DNA of 14,423 nucleotides, taken from positions 1 through 14,423 of the forward strand of contig JALSQP010000056.1 in NCBI GenBank assembly GCA_026985375.1, in the 5' to 3' direction. Position 1 is the first letter of the stretch; each line of letters starts with the position of its first letter. Made by a program: the position numbers and the translations under genes. The stretch comes from Desulfurococcales archaeon (GTDB taxonomy: Archaea > Thermoproteota > Thermoprotei_A > Sulfolobales > Desulfurococcaceae). Shown here one piece after another: positions 5,426-13,426 of the stretch. The notes beneath the pieces are model-generated. The model was not told where the DNA came from, searched no databases, and saw nothing but the letters and a program-made list of their open reading frames with translations.

Positions 5426-5514
5426 TGGCGCCGGGGGCGGGATTCGAACCCGCGCGGGCCCCATGGCCCACTGGCTCTCAAGGCCAGCCCCTTAGGCCGC
5501 TCGGGCACCCCGGC
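5426..5514 (-). tRNA. tRNA-Ser (TGA)
   Basis: A class II tRNA with a long variable arm. The acceptor stem GCCGGGG (5514-5508) pairs fully with CCCCGGC. The anticodon stem is CTGGC/GCCAG and the loop CTTGAGA gives anticodon TGA, reading UCA serine codons. The variable arm folds as GGGCC-ATG-GGCCC. The T stem is GCGGG/CCCGC with loop TTCGAAT. The discriminator is G, the serine identity base, and CCA is encoded at 5428-5426. A TATA-like GCAAATATAAG (5554-5544 on the minus strand) overlaps the stop of the upstream methyltransferase gene and is correctly spaced. Confidence 0.96.
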
Positions 5515-5553
5515 ACCCATTTATTATGGATTTGCTCTCTAGGCTTATATTTG

Positions 5554-6150
5554 CTATTTTCGTCGGAATATTAGTATTGTGTAGCCTTTCCGAGAGATGT
5601 TCTCGATTATTTCTATGTCCTTTCTTGTGTCTAGTTTGCTGATATAATAGTTTGCCCCCCTTGCTAAGACGAATTCGGCATATCCTCCTTTCTTTAGGTG
5701 TTTTATGCTTCCGATAATAATTTCTTCGACAATCCCTTTACCAGCTGATATTGGAGGATTGCTTATTATCATGTCGAATACCATGCCCTTAACAGGCTCG
5801 TACGTATTACCTTGGAGAACCTTGACTCGTTCCTCAACGCCATTTAGCCTTGCATTATATTTCGCTATTTTAACAGCGATAGGATTTATATCTACCATGT
5901 ATATCCGCAGCTTAGGATAGGCCTTAGCAAGACTTATTCCTATGGCTCCGTACCCACATCCAATATCTAGTGCTGTGCCCTCCTCAACGATTATGGCGTA
6001 TTCGAGCAACAGTTTCGTGCCTAGGTCTACCTTGTTGCCTGAGAATAAGCTAGAATAAGTGACAAATTCTAGTGTAACCCCTTTATAGACGAACGAGATA
6101 ACCTGTTTCTTTCCCAGCCTATATTTATTGGGCCTAAAATAATGCGTCAT
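5554..6150 (-). CDS. RsmC-like class I SAM-dependent methyltransferase
   Basis: 198 residues with one Rossmann methyltransferase domain. Residues 36-50 (FSGNKVDLGTKLLLE) match the RsmC/RlmG-type lead-in. The SAM-binding motif I is LDIGCGYGAIG (61-71), an acidic strand end is MVDINP (85-90), and SNPP (130-133) is the catalytic motif of N-methyltransferases acting on guanine, adenine or glutamine amides. Bacterial RsmC makes m2G in 16S rRNA; the archaeal substrate here is inferred to be rRNA or tRNA. Its ATG overlaps the cbf5 stop as ATGA (6147-6150), a sign of translational coupling, so it is co-expressed with the pseudouridine synthase. No extra RNA-binding domain is visible. Confidence 0.85.
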   Translation of the reverse strand: MTHYFRPNKYRLGKKQVISFVYKGVTLEFVTYSSLFSGNKVDLGTKLLLEYAIIVEEGTALDIGCGYGAIGISLAKAYPKLRIYMVDINPIAVKIAKYNARLNGVEERVKVLQGNTYEPVKGMVFDMIISNPPISAGKGIVEEIIIGSIKHLKKGGYAEFVLARGANYYISKLDTRKDIEIIENISRKGYTILIFRRK

Positions 6151-7209
6151 TTATTCTTCCTCCAGATAGGCGGATACACGTCCGTCTTCATGTAAACCCG
6201 TTTAGTTTTCACTACTATCCCTTTCTTCATCCGAGCAATTTCTTCTGCGTTTTTGAGGGCCTGACCTAACGCGACAAGTTCTCCCTTGAGCGTGAGGATC
6301 GCCGCGAGCTTTCCAGGCTGTACATCCCTGGTCAGTCTCACTATGCCGGGGACAGCGAGGTTTGCACCGTGAGCTATTGCGTCTACAGCCGTATCGCGTA
6401 TCATTATCTTTGGTATATGGACTATTGCTGTTTCCACAGGTAACACTACTCTACGTAGATACCTTTCATCTCCCTCATTTTTCCAGAGATACAATGCTTC
6501 GCTTACCTCCTGCATTCTGACAAGTGTCTCGTCTTCCCGGTAGGGCCCTGTTCTCGTTCTGCGGAGCTCCCTCATATGAGCTCCCACACCCAACAATAGG
6601 CCTAGATCATGGGCTAGCTTACGCATATATGTGCCAGCCTCGCAGAGGACTCTCAACAGGACATATCGCCCATTATGTTCGAGTAGTTCAAGTTCGAGGA
6701 TCGTTCTCTTACGTATAGTTCTCTTAACACTCGATCTGAGAGGCGGCTTCTGATATATTGTTCCTTTGAAATTCTCTAGTGCTTCAGCGAGCTCCTTATC
6801 TCCGACATCGCCGTGAAGCTGAACAGCCATTACATATTCTTTAACGGTATGTATTACATTACCTATTACTTTGGTAGCATTGGCTAGAGCCACAGGTAGT
6901 ACGCCGGTCACCTTGGGGTTTCCCCGCCCCAGCCCCTCAAGGCCAGGGCTCTAGGGTACCCCCGTGACCGGCACGTTCTAGCCCGAACATTTTCTTAATC
7001 CAAGCCACTACTTCATGACTTGTAGGTCCCGGTGGTTTATCGAGATTGATAACCCCATTCCTTATATGGTCTTCGATCTTCCTCTCATATGGGAGAACAC
7101 CGTAATCAGGCGATGTATCATCTTCTCTAAGCACTATCCATTCATTCTTGAATCCAGCATGTATTGTTATCTTGTCTATGAAGATAAGACCTTTTTCAGC
7201 GAGACCCAT
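6147..7209 (-). CDS. cbf5: Cbf5, H/ACA RNP pseudouridine synthase, interrupted by a 31-nt intron
   Basis: Exon 1 is 7209-6951 and exon 2 is 6919-6147; joined they encode 343 residues, the normal archaeal Cbf5 length. Unspliced, the frame meets TGA at 6939-6937. The TruB-type catalytic domain begins with NLDKPPGPTSHEV. The catalytic loop GHGGTLDPKVTGVLP contains Asp87, whose codon is built across the splice junction. The motifs ELRRTRTGPYRED and RKLAHDLGLL follow. The C-terminus from about residue 260 (AHGANLAVPGIVRL, GELVALGQAL) is the PUA domain that binds ACA-box RNA. Cbf5 makes pseudouridine in rRNA with H/ACA guides. ATG 7209 has GGTGA 6 nt upstream. It is the last ribosomal-cluster gene before the methyltransferase. 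Confidence 0.94.
6920..6950 (-). other. 31-nt archaeal intron in cbf5
   Basis: Exons join as CTAG^ACCCCAAG, restoring the reading T-L-D-P-K-V-T. In RNA, CCCT (6956-6953) pairs with GGGG (6925-6922, one G-U pair) as the central helix. AG^A (6952-6950) and AA^A (6921-6919) are the two bulges. The inner hairpin is GCCCT with GGGGC plus an extra GCC/GGC. The outer helix GGGG/CCCC is offset by two or three unpaired bases on the 5' side, so this is a relaxed bulge-helix-bulge. Shifting both cuts by one base (intron 6949-6919) gives the same mRNA. Introns at this region of cbf5 are known in crenarchaea such as Aeropyrum and Sulfolobus. Confidence 0.88.
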
Positions 7210-7215
7210 ACATGT

Positions 7216-7236
7216 TCACCGTCCCTATCACGGTGA
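7216..7236 (-). promoter_or_regulatory. Hairpin over the cbf5 Shine-Dalgarno site, followed by ACA
   Basis: TCACCGT and ACGGTGA form a perfect 7-bp stem with a 7-nt loop just before cbf5. The 3' arm contains the GGTGA ribosome-binding site, and the next three bases on the transcript are ACA. It could restrict translation initiation or act as a DNA-level operator next to the TATA-like AATAAATAT (7246-7238). Whether it is transcribed depends on the unmapped transcription start. Confidence 0.45.
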
Positions 7237-7332
7237 CAATATTTATTGTTATAATACTAGATTTTCTACAGAATTATTACTATTGTCTCAGATAATAACT
7301 ATGTAATGTATTTAACCGGAGATAACAAATTG

Positions 7333-7349
7333 TTCTTGCTATACAAGAA
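7333..7349 (-). terminator. Possible hairpin after rpl14e
   Basis: TTCTTG-loop-CAAGAA (6-bp stem, 5-nt loop) starts about 23 nt after the rpl14e stop. It is followed on the minus strand by AT-rich sequence, without a long T-run. It may end or process the rpl14e transcript ahead of cbf5. Evidence is weak. The rest of the gap 7210-7371 holds only AT-rich promoter-like sequence. Confidence 0.25.
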
Positions 7350-7371
7350 GAATTAGAGACGGATAATGATT

Positions 7372-7662
7372 TTACACGGGGGAAAGCTTCGGCTTAACAA
7401 TTTCTTTCATGAAATCGGTGAGCCCTGTTGCTGCAATGGCTTTTAGTACTTCCTCATCCGACGCTCCACGCCTGATATCAATTACCTTGTCCAGGGGTTC
7501 GATGTGCTTGATGTTGACTCTTCTCCTTTTGACACCTGTTAGGCTCTTGGGCCCTGTTACTAGGACAAAATTATCATCTATTATATCGACTATTACGCAT
7601 TTCCTTCCTGCTTCTCTTCCAGCAACCTTTACACATATTCGTCCAATCTCTATTGCAGGCAT
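7372..7662 (-). CDS. rpl14e: Ribosomal protein eL14
   Basis: 96 residues from ATG 7662, the normal archaeal eL14 length. The N-terminus [18 protein letters not shown] opens the KOW/SH3-like fold. It continues with [33 protein letters not shown] and the helical C-terminus. The protein belongs to the large subunit and is shared with eukaryotes. GGTGA lies 5 nt before ATG 7662, which settles the start; upstream GTG codons at 7674 and 7671 fall in or before that site. The gene sits between cmk and cbf5, the common crenarchaeal order. Confidence 0.95.
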   Translation of the reverse strand: MPAIEIGRICVKVAGREAGRKCVIVDIIDDNFVLVTGPKSLTGVKRRRVNIKHIEPLDKVIDIRRGASDEEVLKAIAATGLTDFMKEIVKPKLSPV

Positions 7663-7694
7663 CCATCTCACCACTTAATCCTAACTAGCATTCC

Positions 7695-8240
7695 CTAATC
7701 TTTTCGCTTCCTCTTTAAAATTTTCTCTATAGCTGTCTTTACTATTTCGAATGTATCATCGATCCCGAGGTTCTCCGTATTGACAATTATGTCAAATATG
7801 CTTAGATCATCGATATCTATGCCATAGTATTTTCTGAACCTTATTTTCTGCAGATATTCCCGCATTACTGTCTCATGATACGCTTCCATAAATGATTTAC
7901 CATCCCTCAAGGCAATACGCTTAATCCTGGTTGGTATTGGAGCCGTTATAAGTACCCTTACATCAGCTATATCGGCAATTATCCAAGCAGTTAAGTGTCC
8001 ATCAATTACAATGTCTCCTTTCAATGCCTCCAAATATGTCCTCCTATCTATCTCTATATCTATCGATGGATCCTCAGTAGCAATTCTACTTAGCTCCTCT
8101 ATACTGATTCCACGTTCCTCAGCCATTTTTCTAAAGATCATACCTGCAGAATGATATCGTAGACCAAAATACCCAGCTATCTTCTTTGCCTGGGTAGTCT
8201 TGCCGCTGCCCGGTGGACCGCTGACGGCAATCACAACCAA
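7695..8240 (-). CDS. cmk: Cytidylate kinase
   Basis: 181 residues, the compact archaeal CMP kinase. The P-loop GPPGSGKTT is at residues 8-16, followed by FGLRYHSAGMIFRKMAEERG, which binds CMP. The DGHLTAW segment and a flexible lid with several Arg residues (IRFRKYYGIDIDD) also match the family. It phosphorylates CMP/dCMP with ATP. The start is TTG 8240, with GGGTG 7 nt upstream; GTG 8234 is an in-frame alternative. A 143-nt gap separates it from rpl34e, with AT-rich TATA-like sequence near 8295-8303, so it may have its own promoter. Its place in the ribosomal cluster is conserved in archaea. Confidence 0.95.
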   Translation of the reverse strand: MVVIAVSGPPGSGKTTQAKKIAGYFGLRYHSAGMIFRKMAEERGISIEELSRIATEDPSIDIEIDRRTYLEALKGDIVIDGHLTAWIIADIADVRVLITAPIPTRIKRIALRDGKSFMEAYHETVMREYLQKIRFRKYYGIDIDDLSIFDIIVNTENLGIDDTFEIVKTAIEKILKRKRKD

Positions 8241-8383
8241 TTGTCGACACCCTGATATGGCAGCAACTAGGTTTCTATGATCAATATGTCAAATAATAAA
8301 TACTCGCTGGAAACATGAAAAGCACTTACCAAGAACAAGATCAAAAGGAGCCCATTCATTATATGAATGATGCAATATTATTA
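8241..8383 (-). other. Gap between rpl34e and cmk with a 7-bp inverted repeat
   Basis: CATTCAT (8353-8359) and ATGAATG (8363-8369) form a perfect stem with a 3-nt loop, starting about 14 nt after the rpl34e stop. It may mark a 3' end or RNA-processing site. The rest is AT-rich with possible cmk promoter elements and no coding frame. Confidence 0.35.
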
Positions 8384-8659
8384 TTAGTGAATAGCGGCAC
8401 GCACTGCTTCGCGCAGGAGCCTTGAAAGGCACTTAGGACATATATAGCCTCCGTAAGGCCTTTCCGGCCTCTTCTCGGTCTTGGCGAGCTTCTTCAATAC
8501 ACTAGGGATTTCTTTCGGAACACCGTTTAATGGCTTGCCACAGATAGCACACTTGGCTGGCCCAGGCTTTCTCGGTTCATAGTGAATTGTTACTCTTCCG
8601 CCCGGGGTTCTCACAATCACTTTCCTCCTACACCTTGTCCTGTGGGCTGGTCTGGGCAT
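8384..8659 (-). CDS. rpl34e: Ribosomal protein eL34
   Basis: 91 residues from ATG 8659, typical of archaeal eL34. The N-terminus MPRPAHRTRCRRKV is family-like. A four-cysteine zinc ribbon is formed by CAIC (residues 37-40) and CPKC (74-77). The basic helical C-terminus binds rRNA. The ATG is preferred over the in-frame GTG at 8674 because residue 1 of the family aligns there and GGGTG lies 8 nt upstream. The gene follows the DUF106 gene after a 64-nt gap. Confidence 0.95.
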   Translation of the reverse strand: MPRPAHRTRCRRKVIVRTPGGRVTIHYEPRKPGPAKCAICGKPLNGVPKEIPSVLKKLAKTEKRPERPYGGYICPKCLSRLLREAVRAAIH

Positions 8660-8723
8660 TATCGTTACACCCACCTAATTCTATATCAGAGTGTCTATAT
8701 CCAAGTATTAGTAGCTCTTAAAC

Positions 8724-9167
8724 TTAACGCGTCGTAGGATATACCGCTCTCATAATCAAATAACTTGGGGCAAGATAACCGATCAGCGTGAGGAATAATA
8801 CATTAGTAACAAAATGGTTTGCGGAAAGCATGGATAGGAATGGAAGGTATATTGGTATTTCCACTATTTGTTCATGTGGAGGGATATACATATTAAGCAT
8901 ATAGATGTTGGCCGTGTAGGTGAACATAAATACGAGTATGTGAAGCATGAACATTAGGAAAATCCTTTTCTTAGCCCTGTCTATTAGTGGTTTATATTTC
9001 CTTATTTTTCGGAACTCGGATTTTGTTCTTGGTTTCTCAGGTAGTTTTATCTCAGATAATATGTGCACAGCCCAGAAAAAGTAGCTGGTTCTGCTAATCA
9101 ACTTCATTGTTAATGCGGCAAGAAGAGAAAAACCCGCACCAGTCAGGAGGGCTATTGTTATTAACAA
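8724..9167 (-). CDS. DUF106/EMC3-like membrane protein (YidC/Oxa1 superfamily)
   Basis: 147 residues with three likely membrane helices (about 3-24, 70-92 and 118-140) and a basic cytosolic loop between the first two (EFRKIRKYKPLIDRAKKR). Topology and location next to secY match the archaeal DUF106 proteins, which are related to EMC3/TMCO1 and to the YidC/Oxa1 insertases. The inferred role is helping membrane-protein insertion beside the Sec translocon. The start is TTG 9167, 6 nt after the secY stop, with GGTGA inside the last secY codons at a spacing of about 10. No ATG is in frame before residue 21. Many archaea carry adk between secY and this gene; here it is absent. Confidence 0.85.
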   Translation of the reverse strand: MLITIALLTGAGFSLLAALTMKLISRTSYFFWAVHILSEIKLPEKPRTKSEFRKIRKYKPLIDRAKKRIFLMFMLHILVFMFTYTANIYMLNMYIPPHEQIVEIPIYLPFLSMLSANHFVTNVLFLTLIGYLAPSYLIMRAVYPTTR

Positions 9168-9173
9168 CTGTCA

Positions 9174-10607
9174 TTACTCACCTATGAGCCTCTTAAGTAG
9201 CGGGTACGCCTCTAGTGTTCTTTCATAAGCTATCATAGTATAGTACTGCTGCACAATACCTACGGCCAGTAATAGCCCCGTTCCAGTACCGTAGGCACCG
9301 AGCAATGAGCCTAGAGCAGCTATTCCCGCAACTATTAGGCTACTAAGTACAGTTAACGGGAATATATAGCGGCTCAGTATTCTTTCCAGTATCTTCGGGT
9401 TACGCCTTATTCCTGGGATCTCCATCCCACTCTTTATCAATTGCTCGGCCTGCGCCGAGGCGCTTAGCCCTGATATTTCTACCCACATTATTCCGAAGAG
9501 AGTCGCTAATCCCATCAGGGTTATCGTATATACCAAGGCTCTGATAGGATCTGCCAGTGTCGCGTATAGGCTTCCGGGTGGTGATAGATAATATGCTAGA
9601 CCTCCTACTAGCCTGCCGTTTTCGTATTTAGCTAAAAAGTCTGCTATTCCTGACGGTACTACATTCTGCAAATACATTCTGGAGAGACTGGCAAACACAA
9701 GTATGTCCGAGTAAAGTATGCCGACAAGCAACACAGGTATGTTGGTGACATAGAGAAACTTTAACGGCACCTTAGATTTTATCGTACGTAGTCTCGGCGA
9801 TGTCACTGGTATTTCTACTTTTACACTCTGAAGATACACTAGTATCAATATTATGAATACTGTCACTATAAGACCTACAAGGTCTCTACCGCCCTGTCTA
9901 ACAATTATTTGATTGATATTACCTCCGGACATCAAGACTTGTACAGTGTAGGGAATGAAACCAACTATTTGCCCGCTAACGACGATTGGGCTGAGAAGAT
10001 TCCAAAACACATACTGCGCAACACCTGCCAGGATAAATAGTGAGACACCTGAGCCTAGTCCCCATCCCTTCTGTATCATCTCATCCAATAGTATAACTAT
10101 GTATGTCGCGAAGAATAACTGGAGCCCAACAATAACTCTCTGCAATGCTGTGGCACTACAGTCGGCGATCGGATTGGGGCCTGAAAGAGCCCAGTATCTA
10201 CAAGCGGACACATACATGGCTGCTTCGAAAGCAGCAAGTATTAGCGCGAATGACTTTTGTGCCGCAGTGAATTTCCTTCTATCTTCTGGATTAGACATAT
10301 CGAGATTAATGAGCTTCGCTCCAACAAGGATCTGCATGATCAGTCCAGCCGTTACTATAGGACCAATACCTAGCTCCATCAGCGTTCCTCTACGGGACGC
10401 GAATATTATCGATACTAGGAGCAATTGCTGGACATTCGAAGCGCCTGTGATCTGTATCCCGTATAAGGGGGTATTTGCCATAATAACGTAAACTACGAGG
10501 GCTATAGCAGTCCATAACAACCTCTCATATAGGCCGGGTTTAGCCTTAGGCTTTTCAACTGAGGGTATGTAGTACGCCACCTTCGCAAGCGCGTCCAATA
10601 TGCCCAT
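9174..10607 (-). CDS. secY: Protein translocase subunit SecY (Sec61 alpha)
   Basis: 477 residues from ATG 10607. About ten membrane helices are visible, including TPLYGI before the plug and the ASRRGTLMELGIGPIVTAGLIMQ stretch, which spans the plug and helix 2. GWGLGSGVSLFILAG follows, and VTSPRLRTIKSKVPLKFLY is the cytosolic loop that contacts the ribosome. It forms the protein-conducting channel with SecE and SecG/Sec61 beta. GTG 10616 is an in-frame alternative, but family proteins begin near MGILDALAKV. Unlike the ribosomal genes upstream it has a 124-nt gap before it, with a TATA-like box, so a separate promoter is likely. Confidence 0.97.
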   Translation of the reverse strand: MGILDALAKVAYYIPSVEKPKAKPGLYERLLWTAIALVVYVIMANTPLYGIQITGASNVQQLLLVSIIFASRRGTLMELGIGPIVTAGLIMQILVGAKLINLDMSNPEDRRKFTAAQKSFALILAAFEAAMYVSACRYWALSGPNPIADCSATALQRVIVGLQLFFATYIVILLDEMIQKGWGLGSGVSLFILAGVAQYVFWNLLSPIVVSGQIVGFIPYTVQVLMSGGNINQIIVRQGGRDLVGLIVTVFIILILVYLQSVKVEIPVTSPRLRTIKSKVPLKFLYVTNIPVLLVGILYSDILVFASLSRMYLQNVVPSGIADFLAKYENGRLVGGLAYYLSPPGSLYATLADPIRALVYTITLMGLATLFGIMWVEISGLSASAQAEQLIKSGMEIPGIRRNPKILERILSRYIFPLTVLSSLIVAGIAALGSLLGAYGTGTGLLLAVGIVQQYYTMIAYERTLEAYPLLKRLIGE

Positions 10608-10680
10608 TGAAACCACGCTCGTGTTTCCGGATCATAGTGACATTGCTTCTCTTGACCCTAAAAATACATGGTAACCGGGA

Positions 10681-10690
10681 TAAATATATT
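10681..10690 (-). promoter_or_regulatory. TATA-like box upstream of secY
   Basis: AATATATTTA on the minus strand lies about 75 nt before the secY ATG, predicting a transcript with a leader of roughly 50 nt. It sits in the only sizeable gap between rpl6 and secY. Confidence 0.4.
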
Positions 10691-10712
10691 CCTAAACGTA
10701 TTGAAAAGGATG

Positions 10713-10731
10713 CTTGGTAAATAAAACCAAG
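10713..10731 (-). terminator. Hairpin directly after rpl15
   Basis: ACCAAG and CTTGGT form a 6-bp stem with an AT-only 7-nt loop. It begins immediately after the rpl15 stop codon, before the secY promoter candidate. It could be a partial terminator or an RNA 3'-end stabiliser; there is no long T-run. Confidence 0.3.
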
Positions 10732-11184
10732 TTATTGCTCCTTGATGACAACTACTTCGCCGCCTGCTTCCTCTATTTTCTTCCTGGCCTTCTCGGTTAT
10801 CGATCTGGTGATTATCTTTAATGGTAACGTAACTTTGCCTGATCCGAGAACCTTACTGTATCCCATACTAGCAACATCTATCACTATCTTGTTATCTTCC
10901 CTATATGCAAGATTCTTTGATAATAGGAACTTGGCTAGCTCATCAAGTTCTCCCACATTAGTCGCCGCTATTTCCGGAACTAGTTCCGGTGGCCTGGTGA
11001 AGCCGTGTTTACCGTACCAGTTTCTCGCGTACTTTAGTACCCACATCCATTTATGCTTGTGCATCCCTACCGCGCCGAAGCCTCCTCTAGATCCGCTTTT
11101 CCTGTGCTGACCTATTCTCCCCCATCCCATTGTACGAGTTCTCCCACGGAGCTTGCGACTCTTCTTCCTTTTTCTAACGACCAC
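10732..11184 (-). CDS. rpl15: Ribosomal protein uL15
   Basis: 150 residues. The basic N-terminus [19 protein letters not shown] is followed by [22 protein letters not shown], the glycine-rich rRNA-binding arm of archaeal uL15. The globular C-terminal domain includes [22 protein letters not shown]. It sits in the large subunit near the exit-tunnel side. A near-perfect Shine-Dalgarno AAGGAGGTG (11199-11191) fixes the start as GTG 11184, 6 nt downstream; a GTG at 11193 lies inside that site. The gene follows rpl30 by 13 nt. Confidence 0.96.
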   Translation of the reverse strand: MVVRKRKKSRKLRGRTRTMGWGRIGQHRKSGSRGGFGAVGMHKHKWMWVLKYARNWYGKHGFTRPPELVPEIAATNVGELDELAKFLLSKNLAYREDNKIVIDVASMGYSKVLGSGKVTLPLKIITRSITEKARKKIEEAGGEVVVIKEQ

Positions 11185-11197
11185 GAGTACCACCTCC

Positions 11198-11686
11198 TTA
11201 GAGCATTCTCTTTATAAGTTCATTTATTGCTTCGCCACGATATCCTAGCTCGCCGCCATCATTGTAGGGACGCCTAGTGCTTCTCTTAAATCCTCCTCTT
11301 GGTGGATGAAGCCTAAACACTGGCTTGATACCATCTAGCTTGTGTAGTTTGACTTTCCCATCAAGTAAAGCCTTGGCTAGGCCGGATATTCCACCATAGA
11401 TGCCTAAGTTCTTGAGCCTTGTTTCTACATACTCATCTGTCAATGGCTTATTACCTATTGTTCGTCCACGTTTTCTGAGCAGTTCTACGAGCGTGTCGTG
11501 GTTTATTTCTCCCCATGTAACCCAATCCTTAACCTTCTGCAACATCCCCTCTAGTCCAGGCTGGTCGGCCGGGTATATCACCATGTGGAACTTCTTATGA
11601 AGCCTTAGTAGTTTCAAAGTATACTTTATATCGGGTGGTACGTCGACTCTACCCCTGATCCTTATGATCGCGTAGAGTTTCACCAT
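11198..11686 (-). CDS. rpl30: Ribosomal protein uL30
   Basis: 162 residues, the long archaeal/eukaryotic form (L7-like) rather than the 60-residue bacterial one. The core [20 protein letters not shown] and [13 protein letters not shown] is followed by [11 protein letters not shown]. The C-terminal extension contains [18 protein letters not shown] and ends in [18 protein letters not shown] 11686 has GGTG about 7 nt upstream. The gene lies 15 nt after the rps5 stop in the operon. Confidence 0.96.
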   Translation of the reverse strand: MVKLYAIIRIRGRVDVPPDIKYTLKLLRLHKKFHMVIYPADQPGLEGMLQKVKDWVTWGEINHDTLVELLRKRGRTIGNKPLTDEYVETRLKNLGIYGGISGLAKALLDGKVKLHKLDGIKPVFRLHPPRGGFKRSTRRPYNDGGELGYRGEAINELIKRML

Positions 11687-11701
11687 TTCTCAACACCTTC
11701 A

Positions 11702-12346
11702 TTAAGCCTTCAACCAGTCAATGGGTGTTACGAACTTGTAGGTGTTACGTAACGCCTCGACAACTGCTTTAGCGAAGTTAAGCGTTGTTCTGGTTTCTCC
11801 AAGTGTTTCTGTCCACACATCTTTTATGCCAGCCATTCTAAGCACTGCTTTCGCAACATCTCCAGCGACTAGCCCTGTTCCTTTAGGCGCTGGTTTTAGT
11901 GTTACGACTACGCTTCCACTTTTACCTCTTACCACGAATGGAACACTATGGGGTTCTCCACAACGACACTCCCAGCTCCCGCACCCTCTTCTCACAGGCG
12001 TTATGTTGAGCTTTGCATTTCTCAACGCTTTTCTAAGCGCTACTAAGTATTGTCTGGCTTTTCCGGCACCTACGCCAACGAAGCCGTCACCGTTTCCAAT
12101 AACTACTACGACTCTGAACCTGCTTACTCTGCCTGCGTCGGTTACTTTCTGCACGATTCCTACATCAATCCTCTCGTATTTTAGATCGGGAAGCAGATAA
12201 TCCACTATTTCGGGTTCGAGCAGTGGGAGGTTATTGTCGAAGATGTCCTTAAGACTGGTGATCTTACCCTCAACGACCATTTTACCTACTCTTGTCCTTG
12301 GTACCCAGGACTCGAGGGCTTCTCTATCGACTGCATTCATGGGCAT
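11702..12346 (-). CDS. rps5: Ribosomal protein uS5
   Basis: 214 residues from ATG 12346. The S5 N-terminal domain has [24 protein letters not shown]. The archaeal insert [16 protein letters not shown] carries three cysteines, and the C-terminal domain [23 protein letters not shown] is intact. It is needed for decoding fidelity and mRNA entry. GGAGGTG (12360-12354), inside the end of rpl18, is 7 nt before ATG 12346. A TTG at 12352 is in frame but too close to the site. The rpl18 stop at 12351-12349 lies between the two. Confidence 0.96.
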   Translation of the reverse strand: MPMNAVDREALESWVPRTRVGKMVVEGKITSLKDIFDNNLPLLEPEIVDYLLPDLKYERIDVGIVQKVTDAGRVSRFRVVVVIGNGDGFVGVGAGKARQYLVALRKALRNAKLNITPVRRGCGSWECRCGEPHSVPFVVRGKSGSVVVTLKPAPKGTGLVAGDVAKAVLRMAGIKDVWTETLGETRTTLNFAKAVVEALRNTYKFVTPIDWLKA

Positions 12347-12348
12347 GT

Positions 12349-12960
12349 TCAAACACCTCCTAAGCCAACACCATACTCGTTGAGGATCCTGGCCTTGACC
12401 TCATCAAAATGCGCGGGGAGCTGCGAGGGATCAAACCCTCTCGCAATATATTGGGAGAAGAACCTGTTGTAAGCCTCAGGATCTGCCTCCTGGAGCTTCT
12501 TGGCCCAGGAGGCTATGTGCTCCCCGCGGATACGCTCCTCGGAGGGAGCAACCCCATCGCCCATCGGGACTTCCAGCCCTACATCATTAGCCGCCTTAAT
12601 AGCCGCAAATACCTTGGCTCCTCTGGCGGGGGCGTGTAGCCCAATATCGGGGACAGCATACTTTATTCCGGCTTTAAGTGCTCTCAGAGCCGCCAGCATT
12701 CCAGTCAGATACGCAGCAGGGGTGTTTCCTAGCCCTCCCAGCCATCCATACTTTTTGGCAAGCTCACGCGAGTGCGCTGCAACGATTGTTACGTCTCCCT
12801 CAGGTTTTGCGATCACGACCTGAACTATTATGTGTTTGAGGGTCTTTCTGACTACAAAGCGCGGATGACCTGATAGTATCATTCTGTAGCGCTTGTTGTA
12901 GTTCGTCTTACCTTCTCTTCTCCTTCTCCTGGGTACTTTGTATCGTGGGCCCCTAGCCAT
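12349..12960 (-). CDS. rpl18: Ribosomal protein uL18
   Basis: 203 residues, the archaeal/eukaryotic L18 (eukaryotic L5) form that carries 5S rRNA. The N-terminus [18 protein letters not shown] and the core [15 protein letters not shown] match, as do [17 protein letters not shown] and [23 protein letters not shown] 12960 has AGGTGA 7 nt upstream, within the last codons of rpl19e. Its own tail holds the rps5 Shine-Dalgarno site. Confidence 0.97.
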   Translation of the reverse strand: MARGPRYKVPRRRRREGKTNYNKRYRMILSGHPRFVVRKTLKHIIVQVVIAKPEGDVTIVAAHSRELAKKYGWLGGLGNTPAAYLTGMLAALRALKAGIKYAVPDIGLHAPARGAKVFAAIKAANDVGLEVPMGDGVAPSEERIRGEHIASWAKKLQEADPEAYNRFFSQYIARGFDPSQLPAHFDEVKARILNEYGVGLGGV

Positions 12961-12967
12961 GACTGGC

Positions 12968-13426
12968 TCACCTTACTTCTTTGAGAATACCTTTTTCTTT
13001 CATGTAATGTTTGAGTGAAGCAAGGCTATGGAATGTTCCACCTTTTGCTAACATATATAGTCTGCGATAAGTTCTACGATCAATAATACCATGGTCTCTC
13101 AGATATCTCAGATATCTCCTAATCTTTCTGATCTTATGCATCCATACCTCTTTCTTGTCTAGTCGTGCTGTTTTTGCTCCCTTTCTCTTACCATAGCCTC
13201 TTCTACGCCCCTTCTTTCTCTGTTCGTGTCTCTTCCTCCATCTACCTCTGCTATTCTTATGTACAGGTCTTACCTGAATAATACGGTCTTTGATCAGCTT
13301 TCTTATCTCCTGCCTCGTGATAACATCAGCTACTTCATCAATGTAATTTGGATCGATCCATATCCTGGATTCTCCGACCCCCAATACTTCCGCTGCTAAT
13401 CTCTTCTGTAGACTTAGATCTGTCAC
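12968..13426 (-). CDS. rpl19e: Ribosomal protein eL19
   Basis: 152 residues, the normal archaeal size. It begins [20 protein letters not shown], followed by the basic stretch [20 protein letters not shown] and a long arginine-rich helix ([14 protein letters not shown]). The protein has no bacterial counterpart and forms bridges to the small subunit. The start is GTG 13426, overlapping the rpl32e stop as GTGA (13423-13426), so translation is likely coupled. Confidence 0.96.
   Translation of the reverse strand: MTDLSLQKRLAAEVLGVGESRIWIDPNYIDEVADVITRQEIRKLIKDRIIQVRPVHKNSRGRWRKRHEQRKKGRRRGYGKRKGAKTARLDKKEVWMHKIRKIRRYLRYLRDHGIIDRRTYRRLYMLAKGGTFHSLASLKHYMKEKGILKEVR

Noticed and set aside
6937..7209. 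cbf5 as two separate genes or a frameshifted pseudogene
   Set aside because: The break lies at a known crenarchaeal intron region, can be folded as a splice motif, and removal of 31 nt restores the catalytic loop and full length.
8241..8383. C/D-box sRNA in the rpl34e-cmk gap
   Set aside because: An ATGATGC stretch resembles box C, but no correctly ordered D, C' or D' boxes follow on either strand.
9955..10491. Plus-strand open frame of 178 codons opposite secY
   Set aside because: It is an antisense shadow of SecY; cysteine- and proline-rich composition and no recognisable domain.
10742..12823. Plus-strand open frames opposite rpl15, rps5 and rpl18
   Set aside because: Shadows caused by codon bias of the ribosomal genes; no Shine-Dalgarno sites or recognisable products.
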